From: Actinomycetes bacterium
GTDB lineage: Bacteria > Actinomycetota > Actinomycetes > Propionibacteriales > Propionibacteriaceae
Length of the DNA stretch: 64,000 nt
Assembly: GCA_023458095.1 (NCBI GenBank)
Contig: JAEXAS010000003.1
Span: 1-64,000 of the forward strand
Direction: 5' to 3'
Part shown: piece after piece, positions 12,929-22,226 of the stretch
How positions within the stretch are numbered: position 1 is the stretch's first letter
Layout of the letters: every line of letters starts with the position of its first letter
The notes under the pieces: generated by a model
What the model saw: the letters and a program-made list of their open reading frames with translations, nothing else
What the model was told of the DNA's origin: nothing
Database searches by the model: none
Translations under genes and position numbers: made by a program

Positions 12929-13789
12929 ATGACCACCACGATCAATCACCCAGAGCGGGGCGAGGACTTCACGACCAGTGAGGGCCTGCGCCACGTTCTC
13001 GTCCGGCTCCACGAGGCGGGCCCGGCCAGCTGGGAGCACGACCCCACGGCCGCCCGCCTCGTCGCCTTCGCGGCCGACAAGTACGCGGGGCTGGCGCGCA
13101 AGCACGGGCTTGACCCGTGGGAGGCCGCCAGCGCCGCCTTCGAAGCGATGCGCAACGCATCCACCCGCACGGCGCGAGACCCGTGGGCCGTGGTCACCCG
13201 CGCCGTGCAGATCACCTGCGTCGCCGAGGAGCGCGGCCAGGGCTTGCTGTGCTCGACCCATCAGGCCCGCCGCCGCAAGTACGAGGATGTCCACGACCCC
13301 GAGCGGATGTCCGACAGGGAGACCCCACTGTCGGACTACCACCCGTCCTTCCACGTCTACGACCACATCGACGACACCGACACCGAGGATGACAGTAACG
13401 GCACGGAGCCACTGGCCCAGGAGCTCTCGGCCCTCAGCGCGGTCGATGAGTGCGTCGCGTTGTTCACCGGGCTCGGCTGGCCGCCCGACACGGCTCGCAC
13501 CGCGATCCACTACGTGACCACCGCCTTGTCCAGGACTCGCTCGCGGATGTCGGCCTACGAGGCGCTGCGCCACGACAAGTACGCCCTGGCGTTCCTCGAC
13601 CTGACGCGCAACACCTGGGCTGTCCTCCTCCACGCCCTCCTCGGGAACCCGCATCCCGCCTTGCAGGCCACGCCCGCCGGGCGAGGGATTCTCATGCGCC
13701 TGGTGATCGGGGAACCCGTCTGCTCGATCCTCCACGATGAGGACCTCATCCTCGCCATCGCGCTCGCCGCTCCGGGCAGCGCCGGGTGA
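12929..13789 (+). CDS. Hypothetical ICE protein, possibly sigma-factor-like
   Basis: The start at 12929 is set by AAGGAGG at 12911-12917. The 286-residue acidic, helical protein has a tract (ARKHGLDPWEAASAAFEAM, about 55-75) and a helix pair near 170-200 reminiscent of sigma-70-like folds. No clear region 2 or region 4 motif was seen, so function is unassigned. It precedes the ParB-like gene by six bases, so they are probably cotranscribed. Confidence 0.6.
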   Translation: MTTTINHPERGEDFTTSEGLRHVLVRLHEAGPASWEHDPTAARLVAFAADKYAGLARKHGLDPWEAASAAFEAMRNASTRTARDPWAVVTRAVQITCVAEERGQGLLCSTHQARRRKYEDVHDPERMSDRETPLSDYHPSFHVYDHIDDTDTEDDSNGTEPLAQELSALSAVDECVALFTGLGWPPDTARTAIHYVTTALSRTRSRMSAYEALRHDKYALAFLDLTRNTWAVLLHALLGNPHPALQATPAGRGILMRLVIGEPVCSILHDEDLILAIALAAPGSAG

Positions 13790-13795
13790 ACGACC

Positions 13796-14809
13796 GTGGG
13801 CGCGAACAGCGGGCATATCGAACTGAGCCGGACCGTCAGTTCGATCCAGGTCGGGGCGCGACACCGCCACGACCTCGGAGACATTGAGGGTCTTGCCGCC
13901 TCGATCCAAAAGTATGGGCTGCTTCAGCCGATCACCATCACGCCCGACGGGGTCCTCGTCTGTGGGGCCAGGCGTCTGGCAGCGATCAAGAAGCTCGGGT
14001 GGGAGACGGTTCGCGTATGGGTGCGGTCCGGCATCTCGGGACCGCTGGCGCACCTCTTGGCCGAGCAGGACGACAACGTGCTGCACAAGCCGCTGACCCA
14101 GTTGGAGCAGGCAGGACTGTATCGGGAGATCAACGAGCTGCTGCGTGAGGACGCCGAGCGCCGCAAGGAAGCGACCCAGTTCTCCAGTGAGCATCAACCT
14201 GGGGATGACGGTCCCGCAAAATTTGCGGGACCGTCAGAAACGTCTGGGGACCGCCGCAAGCAGGCGGCCGACATGGTCCCCGGTGGCGCTTCCTATGCCA
14301 CGCTGGACAAGGTCACCTGGCTCCAAGACGTCGCCGCTGATCCCGACCAGCCAGAGCACATCCGGCACCAGGCCGAGCACGAGCTGGCGAGCATTGAGCA
14401 GGGTGCTCCAGTGCATCCGGCCTGGCAGCGCGTCCGCGACCTCACCGCCACAGCCGCCACCTCCCGCTCGGAGAACGCCGCACGCCTGGCCGAGGAGGCG
14501 CTCGCCAAGCTCCAGGCCGAACAGCGGACCGCAGGAAAGAAGCGTCCAGTCACGTCGCGGCCAAAGGCGCCCGTCGTTGAGGATCGGGAGGCGTGGCCGC
14601 CGCGCACATTCGTCCACACCTGGCAGTCCTTCACGCCCGACTGGTGGGACCACTTCGACGTCGCCGTCCTCGTCGACAAGCTCACCCGCACCGAAATCGA
14701 CGAGTTCTTCACGTTCGTCGATCAGGCCTCGGCCTTCGCGGACCAGATCCGCGCCGCCCTCACCAGCCCCGCAGACGCCGAGCAGCGGCCCCGACTCACA
14801 GCCATCTGA
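13796..14809 (+). CDS. ParB/Spo0J-like nuclease-domain protein
   Basis: The 337-residue protein begins with a GTG. The N-terminal ParB domain is clear: the ARHRHDLGDIEGLAASI box, then GLLQPITITPDGVLVCGARRLAA, with the GxRR motif at about 58-62. The rest includes a helical HTH-like region and a coiled-coil-prone stretch near 225-245. Such proteins support maintenance or partition of the excised circle; no ParA was found beside it. A perfect 14-bp-arm palindrome lies inside the coding region at 14207-14235. Confidence 0.8.
   Translation: MGANSGHIELSRTVSSIQVGARHRHDLGDIEGLAASIQKYGLLQPITITPDGVLVCGARRLAAIKKLGWETVRVWVRSGISGPLAHLLAEQDDNVLHKPLTQLEQAGLYREINELLREDAERRKEATQFSSEHQPGDDGPAKFAGPSETSGDRRKQAADMVPGGASYATLDKVTWLQDVAADPDQPEHIRHQAEHELASIEQGAPVHPAWQRVRDLTATAATSRSENAARLAEEALAKLQAEQRTAGKKRPVTSRPKAPVVEDREAWPPRTFVHTWQSFTPDWWDHFDVAVLVDKLTRTEIDEFFTFVDQASAFADQIRAALTSPADAEQRPRLTAI
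14207..14235. repeat. 29-base palindrome inside the ParB-like gene
   Basis: The arms GACGGTCCCGCAAA and TTTGCGGGACCGTC are perfect inverted copies with a single central base. They encode DGPAKFAGPS in frame. It could be a ParB/parS-like binding site, another operator, or an RNA hairpin. Confidence 0.75.
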
Positions 14810-14842
14810 GACCGGTAGGAGCGCCCGGCGTACCTGCCGGTC

Positions 14843-15532
14843 ATGAAGACTCCATCTGACGCGCGCGCCCGCCGCCGACTCATCGCCCTCATCGCCACCG
14901 GAACCGCACTGGTGGTGCTGGTGGTGTTCGGCGTCTACGGACTGACCACCGGCCCCAATGGAGCACCGACGGAGAACACGGCCCCGACGCCCGAGACATC
15001 TTCGCCTTCGGCGCCATCGCCTGGCGCCTCACCCACGCCGTCGCGCCCTGTCGTGCCGCCAGTGCGGGCCAGCCGGGACCCGGAGACGTTCGCGGGCAAT
15101 GTCGCCCACGCCCTGTTCACCTGGGACACCACCACCGGGCTCATGCCCCTGGACTACACCGCCGCCCTCCTCGACGTCGGCGACCCCACCGGGACCGAGC
15201 AGGCAGGACTCGCCGCCGACATCGCCACCTACCTGCCCACCCGCGAGGCCTGGGCCCAGCTGCGCCCCTACGCCACCACCCAGAGCCTCACCATCGACTC
15301 GATCCGGGTCCCGGACTCGTGGGCGCAGGCCGTCCAGCAGGCGCATCCCGGCCAGCTCCCCGCTGGTGCTACCGCTTACACGATTCACGGCACGCGGCAC
15401 CGCGACGGCGTCTGGAACGGGAAACCGACTTCGGCCGAACGGGACGTGGCGTTCACGGTGTTCATCGCTTGCCCGCCCGGTAAGGACTGCTACCTACTGC
15501 GCCTGTCCGGGCTCGACAACCCCCTGAAATGA
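14843..15532 (+). CDS. Single-pass membrane protein, VirB8/TcpC-like by position
   Basis: The 229-residue protein has one N-terminal membrane helix (about 12-34), a Pro/Ser/Thr-rich linker (about 40-75) and an extracytoplasmic domain ending in a Cys pair (ACPPGKDC). Short cytosolic tail, single helix and a 150-residue outer domain match VirB8/TcpC-type scaffold proteins of Gram-positive type IV systems, and the next genes are the wall hydrolase and channel parts. No sequence motif confirms the family. Confidence 0.55.
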   Translation: MKTPSDARARRRLIALIATGTALVVLVVFGVYGLTTGPNGAPTENTAPTPETSSPSAPSPGASPTPSRPVVPPVRASRDPETFAGNVAHALFTWDTTTGLMPLDYTAALLDVGDPTGTEQAGLAADIATYLPTREAWAQLRPYATTQSLTIDSIRVPDSWAQAVQQAHPGQLPAGATAYTIHGTRHRDGVWNGKPTSAERDVAFTVFIACPPGKDCYLLRLSGLDNPLK

Positions 15533-15545
15533 GCGGGGCCACGTC

Positions 15546-17183
15546 ATGTTGAAGAAGCTCACCATTCTCGCCGCGGCCCTCATGTTCCTCGGGCCCACCC
15601 TCGGACTCGTCGGCGTCGCCCTGGTCATGAACCCGGCCGCCAACGCGTCCTGCACCACCACCGGCAGCCCGGGCGTCAGTGTCAGGAACGTCCCCGAATC
15701 CTTGGAGGTGACCACCGCGGCCGGGGAGACGTTCACGCTCAACCACCAGCAGCTCACCCACGCCGCGACCATCATCACTGAAGGCTCCACAATCGACGGC
15801 GTCACCCGGGACGGGCTCAAGATCGCCCTCATGGCCGCGCTCACCGAGTCCACGCTGCGGATGCTCGCCAACACCGGCACCTACCCCGAATCCGGCGACT
15901 ACCCAAACGACGGGAACGGGTCCGACCACGACAGTCTCGGCCTGTTCCAGATGCGCCCCCAATCCGGGTGGGGCACCGTCAAACAGCTCATGGACCCCAC
16001 CTACCAGGTCAAGGCGTTCTTCGGCGGCCCCAAAGGCCCCAACTACCCCTCGCCCCGCGGGCTACTGGACATCCCCGGCTGGGAGCAGATGGGCCAAGGC
16101 GAGGCCGCCCAGGCCGTGGAAGTCTCCGCCTACCCCGACCGGTACGACAACTACGCGCCCGTCGCCGAGAGAATCCTCACCACCCTCGCCACCGGCGGGA
16201 TGGGTGATGGCCCTGGCGTGGCACCCGTGGTGACGGGTGAAACCTCCCGGGTCGTCTTTCCACTCCCGGAGGGCACCTGGGTGCAGACCTCTCAGTTCGG
16301 GCCCCGGGTCGATCCGATCAACGGGGAATCCCGCATCCACTCCGGCATCGACCTCGCCGCACCGCAGGGCACGCCCATCATGGCCGCCGCCGACGGCACC
16401 GTCACCGTCGCCCGCTACACCGAGACCGGCGGCGGGATCATCGTCATCGAACACCACATCGACGGCGCCACCCTCGCCACCGCCTACATCCACATGTGGC
16501 AGACCGGCATCCACGTCACCGCAGGCCAATCGGTGACCGCGGGCCAGCACATCGGCGACGTCGGATCGTCCGGGCACTCCACCGGGCCGCACCTGCACTT
16601 CGAGGTCCGCCCCGGCGGTTCCGATAGTGAGGCCATCGACCCCGCGCCCTGGCTGAACCAGCACCACGCTGCGGACCTGCCCGAAGCCACCGGCGGCACC
16701 GACCGCCACGGCTGCTCGACCTCCACCACGGCAGGCGACCCCGCCGCCTTCCCCGGAGGAAACCCCGACACACTCGTGGACGATCCGACCACCGGAGGGC
16801 AGATCACCGCCCGCATGGCCTACGTCATGGCCCAGACCCAGCAGGCCTTCCCCGACACCTCCTGGTCCTGCTACTCGCCGCGTAGCGGCACCAAGTCCGA
16901 GCATCCACTCGGGCGGGCCTGCGACATCACCTTCGGCAACCCCATCGGGAAGCGCCCCACCCCGGCGCAGCTCGCGGCTGGGTGGGAGGTCACCAACTGG
17001 GTCAAAGACCATGCCAACACCCTCGGCGTCCACTACCTCATCTGGCAGGGAACCATCTGGAACATCGACCGCGACGCCGAGGGCTGGCGCCCCTACAACG
17101 GCGGCGGCATGCACGACCCATCAGACATCACCGGAGGCCACTACGACCACCTCCACATCACCGTGAAGGAAGGAGCCCTGTGA
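15546..17183 (+). CDS. VirB1-like cell-wall hydrolase: lysozyme-like plus M23 endopeptidase
   Basis: The 545-residue protein has a signal/anchor helix (5-30). A lysozyme-like domain follows (about 75-215), with AALTESTLRML carrying the catalytic Glu and SLGLFQMRP. An M23 domain (about 230-375) has SGIDLAAPQGTP and HLHFEV with metal-binding His residues. A C-terminal domain (about 415-545) contains SEHPLGRACDI and HYDHLHI, resembling LAS-type D,D-peptidase folds. It should open peptidoglycan for the conjugation channel. Three possible wall-active modules in one protein is typical of actinobacterial ICEs. Confidence 0.85.
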   Translation: MLKKLTILAAALMFLGPTLGLVGVALVMNPAANASCTTTGSPGVSVRNVPESLEVTTAAGETFTLNHQQLTHAATIITEGSTIDGVTRDGLKIALMAALTESTLRMLANTGTYPESGDYPNDGNGSDHDSLGLFQMRPQSGWGTVKQLMDPTYQVKAFFGGPKGPNYPSPRGLLDIPGWEQMGQGEAAQAVEVSAYPDRYDNYAPVAERILTTLATGGMGDGPGVAPVVTGETSRVVFPLPEGTWVQTSQFGPRVDPINGESRIHSGIDLAAPQGTPIMAAADGTVTVARYTETGGGIIVIEHHIDGATLATAYIHMWQTGIHVTAGQSVTAGQHIGDVGSSGHSTGPHLHFEVRPGGSDSEAIDPAPWLNQHHAADLPEATGGTDRHGCSTSTTAGDPAAFPGGNPDTLVDDPTTGGQITARMAYVMAQTQQAFPDTSWSCYSPRSGTKSEHPLGRACDITFGNPIGKRPTPAQLAAGWEVTNWVKDHANTLGVHYLIWQGTIWNIDRDAEGWRPYNGGGMHDPSDITGGHYDHLHITVKEGAL

Positions 17184-17449
17184 TGGATGTGTTCCCCAAC
17201 TTTGACGGTCTCTCGGGCATCGGCGACCTCAAGACGGTTATCGGCGCCGCCCTCACCATCGTCCTGGTCATCGCGGTCCTCATGATCATCGTCTCCGCCA
17301 TCATCTGGGCCATCGCCAGCAGCACCGGGAACACCAGCGTGGCGACGAAAGCCCGCGCAGGCGTCCTCGTCGCGCTCGGAGCTGCGGTCCTGGCGGGGGC
17401 CGGGGTCGCCTGGATCAACTGGCTCATCCAGCTGGGCGAACAGCTCTGA
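17183..17449 (+). CDS. Small two-helix membrane protein, DUF6112-like
   Basis: The ATG at 17183 overlaps the previous stop. The 88-residue product has two long hydrophobic segments (about 18-44 and 60-82) separated by a short charged loop with a KARAG turn. It resembles the small proteins of the DUF6112 type next to TrbL in actinobacterial ICEs. VirB2-like pilin or channel filler is a plausible but unproven role. The gene at 17590 has the same layout. Confidence 0.7.
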   Translation: MDVFPNFDGLSGIGDLKTVIGAALTIVLVIAVLMIIVSAIIWAIASSTGNTSVATKARAGVLVALGAAVLAGAGVAWINWLIQLGEQL

Positions 17450-17589
17450 ACTGACCCCGCTTTAGCCCGCCTCGGATCGTCTCCCGCGGCGGGCCCTCTG
17501 CTGTCCTGGGGAAGAGGGTGCACCTGCTGGTCGACCATGTTTCTCGTTCGCCGCCCTCCCTGGGTGGTTCTGATCTTTGGGAGTTCATC

Positions 17590-17910
17590 GTGATCGACCT
17601 CGCAACTGTCTTCGCTGCACTGCCCGCATTGGTGCCGCTGGACATCAACATCAGCCCCAACGACTCCGGCCTGCCCGGGATCTCCCAGCTACGCACCATC
17701 GTCGGCGCCGTCATGACCATCGGGCTCATCCTGTCCGTCCTCGCGCTCATCATCTCAGCGATCGTGTGGGGCTTCGGCTCCAACTCCTCGAACCCGCACC
17801 TGGCCGGGCGCGGCAAGATCGGCGTCCTCGTCTCCTGTGGTGCGGCCGTGGTCTGCGGCGCTGCCGTGACGCTCGTCAACTTCTTCTGGAACGTCGGCCA
17901 GCAGGTCTGA
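17590..17910 (+). CDS. Small two-helix membrane protein, DUF6112-like, second copy
   Basis: The GTG at 17590 is preferred because it has a purine-rich site upstream and gives a compact protein of 106 residues. Shared layout with the previous protein: a G-S-LRTIVGA-type lead-in, a first helix of about 25 residues, a polar loop with GRGKIGV, and a second helix ending in a W near the C-terminus. The two look like an old tandem duplication. It likely forms part of the transfer channel or pilus. Confidence 0.7.
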   Translation: MIDLATVFAALPALVPLDINISPNDSGLPGISQLRTIVGAVMTIGLILSVLALIISAIVWGFGSNSSNPHLAGRGKIGVLVSCGAAVVCGAAVTLVNFFWNVGQQV

Positions 17911-17947
17911 GGCCAGCCACGCTCCGTTTCACCTTGGGAGGTTTGTG

Positions 17948-19360
17948 ATGGGTGTCTGCGATGTTCCCGTCATCTCAACGGTCTGCGATGCCGCCGGAGA
18001 AGCCGCCGCCACCCTCGTGTCGGCGCCCTTCGATTGGCTCGCCTCCACCATGGGCCAGGCCGCCGGATGGCTCATCGAGGCCATGTGGAAAGTCTTCGAC
18101 TCCACCACCCTCGTCGACGTCACCGCAGACGGCTACCTGGACGTGTACAACCTGCTCTTCGGCATCGGCGTGTTCATCGTCCTGCTCTTCTTCTGCTTCC
18201 AACTCATCCTCGGCCTCATCCGCCGCGAACCCTCCGCCCTCTCCAGAGCAGCACTCGGGGCGGGCAAAGCCGTCATCGGCTCCTTCCTAGTCATCACCCT
18301 GACCGCCACCGCCCTGGAAATCGTCGACCAACTCTCAATCGGCATCGTCCAAGCAGCCGGGGAAACCACCGGAACCATGGGCGACAAGATCGCCCTCCTC
18401 ACCGCGGGCCTCACCGCGATCAACATCAGTGCTCCAGGCGTTGGCGCGATCGTGACGATCTTCCTCGCCGGACTCATGATCTGCGCCGTCGCCATCGTCT
18501 GGTTCTCCCTCCTGATCCGCAAGGCACTGCTGCTGGTGGCAATCGTCCTGGCACCGGTCGCCTTCGCCGGTGCCGCGTGGGATGTCACCCGCTCCTGGAT
18601 CGGGAAATGGGCAGCCTTCGTCGTGGCATTGATCGTCTCCAAGCTCGTCCTTGTTGTCGTGTTTCTCATCGCGATCACCCAGGTCGCCACCCCGATCGAG
18701 GCGGACCTGTCGGCGGTGACCGAACCCATCACGGGAATCGTGCTGCTGTTCATCGCCGCGTTCGCCCCCTACATGGTCTACCGGTTCATCTCCTTCCTCG
18801 GCTTCGACCTCTACCACGCGATGGGCACCGAGCAGGAAGCCAAGGGCGCACTCAACCAGCCCGTCCCCGTCCCTTCCAAGCCCCAGTCGGACGGGGTGAA
18901 GAAGATCCTCGACGGCGGTGACGGCGGAGGCTCCGGGTCAGGCGGCGGCGGAGGGAGCGGTGGTGGAGGCGGCGGCGGCGGTTCGGCACCACCCACACAG
19001 GCCGCACCCACGTCGGGCTCCACAGCCGCCACCACTGAAACCGCAGGAGCCGGTGGCGGCGCCGCGGCGGCAGCAGGGCCCACAGCCGCAGTCATCGTCG
19101 GCGCCGAAGTCGCCGAAACAGCCGCTGAGGCCGGGCCCACGCTCGGCCACGAGGTCGGCGACCAAGCCGAGTCCGCCGCTGACGCCGCCGACCAGCCAGG
19201 AAGCACTCCGCCACCTGAGCAGAGCGACCCGGGCGCGCCGCCACCGTCGACGCCGCAGCCGAACCCGCCGTCGAGCGATCCCGCACCGCCACAGAGCCCA
19301 CCACCCTCCGAGCCGAAGCCACCGGCTGATCCGCCCGCACCCCAGCCACCCAAGGAGTGA
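17948..19360 (+). CDS. TrbL/VirB6-like conjugal transfer membrane protein
   Basis: The 470-residue protein starts at the ATG at 17948 (GGGAGG upstream). It has about six membrane helices between residues 60 and 290, including LLRKA-like and FIAAFAPYMVYRFISF segments found in TrbL/VirB6 proteins. The final 150 residues are a Gly-rich then Pro/Ala-rich low-complexity tail, probably cytosolic. VirB6-like proteins form the inner-membrane channel for DNA transfer. The stop overlaps the SCO6880 region. Confidence 0.8.
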   Translation: MGVCDVPVISTVCDAAGEAAATLVSAPFDWLASTMGQAAGWLIEAMWKVFDSTTLVDVTADGYLDVYNLLFGIGVFIVLLFFCFQLILGLIRREPSALSRAALGAGKAVIGSFLVITLTATALEIVDQLSIGIVQAAGETTGTMGDKIALLTAGLTAINISAPGVGAIVTIFLAGLMICAVAIVWFSLLIRKALLLVAIVLAPVAFAGAAWDVTRSWIGKWAAFVVALIVSKLVLVVVFLIAITQVATPIEADLSAVTEPITGIVLLFIAAFAPYMVYRFISFLGFDLYHAMGTEQEAKGALNQPVPVPSKPQSDGVKKILDGGDGGGSGSGGGGGSGGGGGGGGSAPPTQAAPTSGSTAATTETAGAGGGAAAAAGPTAAVIVGAEVAETAAEAGPTLGHEVGDQAESAADAADQPGSTPPPEQSDPGAPPPSTPQPNPPSSDPAPPQSPPPSEPKPPADPPAPQPPKE

Positions 19361-19365
19361 GCACC

Positions 19366-20826
19366 ATGACGTCGAGCAGTACTCCCGGGTCTGACCTGGT
19401 GCCGGTGAAGTTCTCCCGGCTGACCCGCCGCGGTGTCCTCCTGGGACTCTCACTGTCACAGCTCGTGACGTTGGGCGTCGGGATCGCCACCTTGGTGTGG
19501 GCGTTCTACGCAGGAGGCGGCATCCTCATCGCCATCACCGCACCCATCTGGGTCCTATCCGCAGCCCTGACCTGGATACCCCTGGCCGGACGCCCGATCG
19601 TCGAATGGGTACCCGTCGGCTTCTGGTGGATCTGGAAAACCACCGGCGGCCAGCTGCTCTACCGCCGCCGCATCGTCAAACCTCGTCCCGCGGGGACCCT
19701 CGCCCTACCCGGAGACGCCGCGCGGTTGCGCGAATACCGCGACCCCATCACCGGGGCAGGAATGATCCACGACCCTTCTGCCGCCACACTCACCGCCGTC
19801 ATCTCCGTCACCCACCCGGCATTCGTCCTGCTGGACCCCGGCGAACAGGAACGACGCGTCACCTCCTGGAGCCGGGTGCTGGCCACCGTATGCCGCTCCG
19901 GGCGGGTCTCCATGCTCCAGATTCTTGAACGCACCCTGCCCGACTCGGGCACGGGCCTCGCCGAATGGTGGTCCACCCACGGCACCCATGACTCATCGTG
20001 GGCATCCACCACTTACAGCGAGCTGATCGACCGGGCCGGACCCGCAGGCGAACGCCACGCCACCACCTTGTCGCTGTCCCTCGATATGAAGGCGGCGGCC
20101 CGGCAGATCCGCACCGCAGGCGGCGGCATCCGCGGCGGCGCCGCCGTCCTCCGCCAAGAAATGAACACCCTCGTCGCCGCCCTACGCTCCGCCGACCTTG
20201 CGCCGTCCGCGTGGTTGACCTGCGGACAGATCGCCGTCATCCTGCGCTCCGCCTATGACCCCGCCGTCGCCGCCACCCTGGAACGTCACGGGGAACTCGG
20301 CCAGAACCTCGCCACCGCCGGACCCGTCGCCGTCAACGAATCCTGGAACCGGCTGCGCACCGACTCCGCCCACCACGCCGTCCTCTGGATTAGTGAGTGG
20401 CCGCGCTCCATGGTCTACCCGGGCTTCCTCGCACCCATCCTGCTCTCCAACGGCATCCAACGATCCTTCTCCCTGCTGTGCACCCCGATGCGCTCCGACC
20501 AAGCCGCCCGCGACATTCGCAAGAAGAAGACCGAGTACATCTCAGACGCCGCGCAGCGCCAGAAGATCGGGCAGATCGAAGACGCCGCCCAGACCGCCGA
20601 ATACCACGACGTCCTGAAGCAAGAAGCTGACCTCACCGCGGGGCACGGCATCCTCCGCTACACCGGCCTCATCAGCGTCTCCGCCACCACCAGCGACGAC
20701 CTCGACGCTGCGGTCGCCGCCATCGAACAAGCCGCAATCCAAGCCTCCTGCGAAACCCGACTCCTCGTCGGCCAGCAAGCCCAAGCATTCACCGCCGCAG
20801 CCCTGCCACTGTGCCGGACCGTGTAG
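19366..20826 (+). CDS. SCO6880-family T4SS protein (PrgI plus VirB4 N-terminal region)
   Basis: The ATG at 19366 sits eight bases after AAGGAG and is preferred to the GTG at 19357. The 486-residue protein has a PrgI-like N-terminus with two helices (about 25-75) and then a long VirB4 N-terminal-like domain (FVLLDPGEQERRV, SLSLDMKAAARQIR). There is no Walker A. Together with the ATPase encoded at 23003 it makes up a split VirB4. In this element a two-gene Pycsar insert and one hypothetical gene separate the halves. Confidence 0.8.
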   Translation: MTSSSTPGSDLVPVKFSRLTRRGVLLGLSLSQLVTLGVGIATLVWAFYAGGGILIAITAPIWVLSAALTWIPLAGRPIVEWVPVGFWWIWKTTGGQLLYRRRIVKPRPAGTLALPGDAARLREYRDPITGAGMIHDPSAATLTAVISVTHPAFVLLDPGEQERRVTSWSRVLATVCRSGRVSMLQILERTLPDSGTGLAEWWSTHGTHDSSWASTTYSELIDRAGPAGERHATTLSLSLDMKAAARQIRTAGGGIRGGAAVLRQEMNTLVAALRSADLAPSAWLTCGQIAVILRSAYDPAVAATLERHGELGQNLATAGPVAVNESWNRLRTDSAHHAVLWISEWPRSMVYPGFLAPILLSNGIQRSFSLLCTPMRSDQAARDIRKKKTEYISDAAQRQKIGQIEDAAQTAEYHDVLKQEADLTAGHGILRYTGLISVSATTSDDLDAAVAAIEQAAIQASCETRLLVGQQAQAFTAAALPLCRTV

Positions 20827-20853
20827 TTCAGACTGAGAAACGCGAACGTAGTA

Positions 20854-21579
20854 TTAGAGGCCATCAATCCAGTCATTCATGCCGGTCGCTATAACGTTCC
20901 CAGAATAAATCTGTCCCAGACCCTGGATGTATTGCGAAGATAGAAGTCCCTGGTTATGTTCGTTGAGGTTTATATAGATGCTGTCGCCTACGAATATCGG
21001 CGATCTGTACCCTCGCCCAGCTTCATGGGCTAGATGGGCCGCACTGTTCACAACATCACCCATATAGACAACGTCATTGATTCCACTGCCGCTATATCCT
21101 GCCTTGATCATGAGAACGCGACCGTAATCAACTCCGATTCCAGCAGAAATGGGATCGATCGACTGCGATCTAAATTCGCGATTCAGTAGCTTCAGGAGAG
21201 TGTTTGCTTGATAGGCGATAGCGAACACATCATCAATATGATTCTTTGAGGTTGTCTTATATGAAGCCCACACACAGTCCCCGACGATATTTACTTCACG
21301 AACATATGCATCCGCGTTCAGGACCGCAACCATCTCAGAGATGAATGATCGATAAATCTTCGCCAACGTCGGGCGCTTGTATTTTTGAGTCAACTCCGAA
21401 GAATCACGTATGTCGACGAATACGGCGGAGCACATGCCATAGAACCCGTTATTGAAGGTCAGCCTGTCGCGGTCCGGCAAACCGTCAACCTCTTCGAACG
21501 TTCCCGACGGCTGGTTAAGAATCTCGCGGATTCGCTCTCGGCTCTTCACATGGTCATAAGATCGGAAGTTTCCATCCAT
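20854..21579 (-). CDS. pycC: Pycsar nucleotide cyclase (PycC-like class III cyclase)
   Basis: The 241-residue protein starts at an ATG with AAGGAG six bases upstream. It is a lone class III cyclase catalytic domain: metal-binding FVDIRDSS (about 54-61), VGDCVWASYK (about 99-108), GIGVDYGRVLM (about 148-158) and DVVYMGDVVNSAAHLA (about 168-183). It overlaps no backbone gene and is paired 12 bases downstream of a PycTM-like effector gene on the same strand, the defining Pycsar arrangement. It would make cCMP or cUMP on phage infection. Lower GC and opposite orientation mark it as cargo. An ordinary adenylate cyclase is the alternative, made unlikely by the effector partner. Confidence 0.85.
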   Translation of the reverse strand: MDGNFRSYDHVKSRERIREILNQPSGTFEEVDGLPDRDRLTFNNGFYGMCSAVFVDIRDSSELTQKYKRPTLAKIYRSFISEMVAVLNADAYVREVNIVGDCVWASYKTTSKNHIDDVFAIAYQANTLLKLLNREFRSQSIDPISAGIGVDYGRVLMIKAGYSGSGINDVVYMGDVVNSAAHLAHEAGRGYRSPIFVGDSIYINLNEHNQGLLSSQYIQGLGQIYSGNVIATGMNDWIDGL

Positions 21580-21591
21580 TCCGACTCCTTC

Positions 21592-22143
21592 TTAGTTTGA
21601 AAGTTCGACGACAATTGCAAAGATGACTACAGATATTCCTGATAGTAGAACTGTAGCAACAGCCCGTTTCGCGAACCGCGACTTGACGCTTGCGATTACC
21701 GAATTGGCATAAATTTGATCTGTAAGCTCCCTAACTAGACGATCTGAGTCTTCAACTAGGTTCGGCAATTCAATACGATATTGAGAGAGCGTGAAGTTAG
21801 ACGCGATTGAATCGAAGAAGATCCTACTTTTCTCTTCCTGAGGTATGTCGCGATCGTTAGTTCTCGGAATTAGCGTGCACGCGCAAAGGGCTCCTGTCGT
21901 TATAAGTAGGACTCCAGTTATCGACAGTGCGGCGACGGCAAGAAGTGACGCAAAGTCTGCGGTCCCGGCAAGGTTGTATGTCATTGTCGCCATCACACCA
22001 GTGAATGCCAGTGTGACGCCTGCTTTCGAGTCAGCGTGGCGGATCCACTCGTTGACAAGCGACAGAACCTTCCAAACTTGGTCCGAGCTTGGCTGCTCCT
22101 GCGAGGCGGTGGGTTCATCGCGGCGGGGTGGAAATTTCTTCAC
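21592..22143 (-). CDS. pycTM: Pycsar membrane effector (PycTM-like, DUF5706)
   Basis: The 183-residue protein carries the hallmark WIRHADSKAGVTLAFTG (about 33-49), the entry to the first membrane helix of Pycsar effector domains. A second helix follows (about 60-88), then a cytosolic helical region and a third helix at the C-terminus (about 157-180). On binding the cyclic pyrimidine nucleotide such proteins disrupt the inner membrane and abort infection. A GTG at 22143 is used; a GTG at 22194 would add 17 residues encoded by GC-rich backbone-like DNA. It precedes the cyclase gene in one operon. Confidence 0.85.
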   Translation of the reverse strand: MKKFPPRRDEPTASQEQPSSDQVWKVLSLVNEWIRHADSKAGVTLAFTGVMATMTYNLAGTADFASLLAVAALSITGVLLITTGALCACTLIPRTNDRDIPQEEKSRIFFDSIASNFTLSQYRIELPNLVEDSDRLVRELTDQIYANSVIASVKSRFAKRAVATVLLSGISVVIFAIVVELSN

Positions 22144-22226
22144 GGAATCAGGGTATCCGCACCCACTGACATCCTGGCGGGACTTCCGGCGCACCTGTCT
22201 CCCACACGATCATGAGGGAGGCTGTC

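Noticed and set aside
20854..21579. Housekeeping adenylate cyclase
   Set aside because: It lacks HAMP, PAS or other sensory domains and is paired with a Pycsar effector-domain membrane protein.
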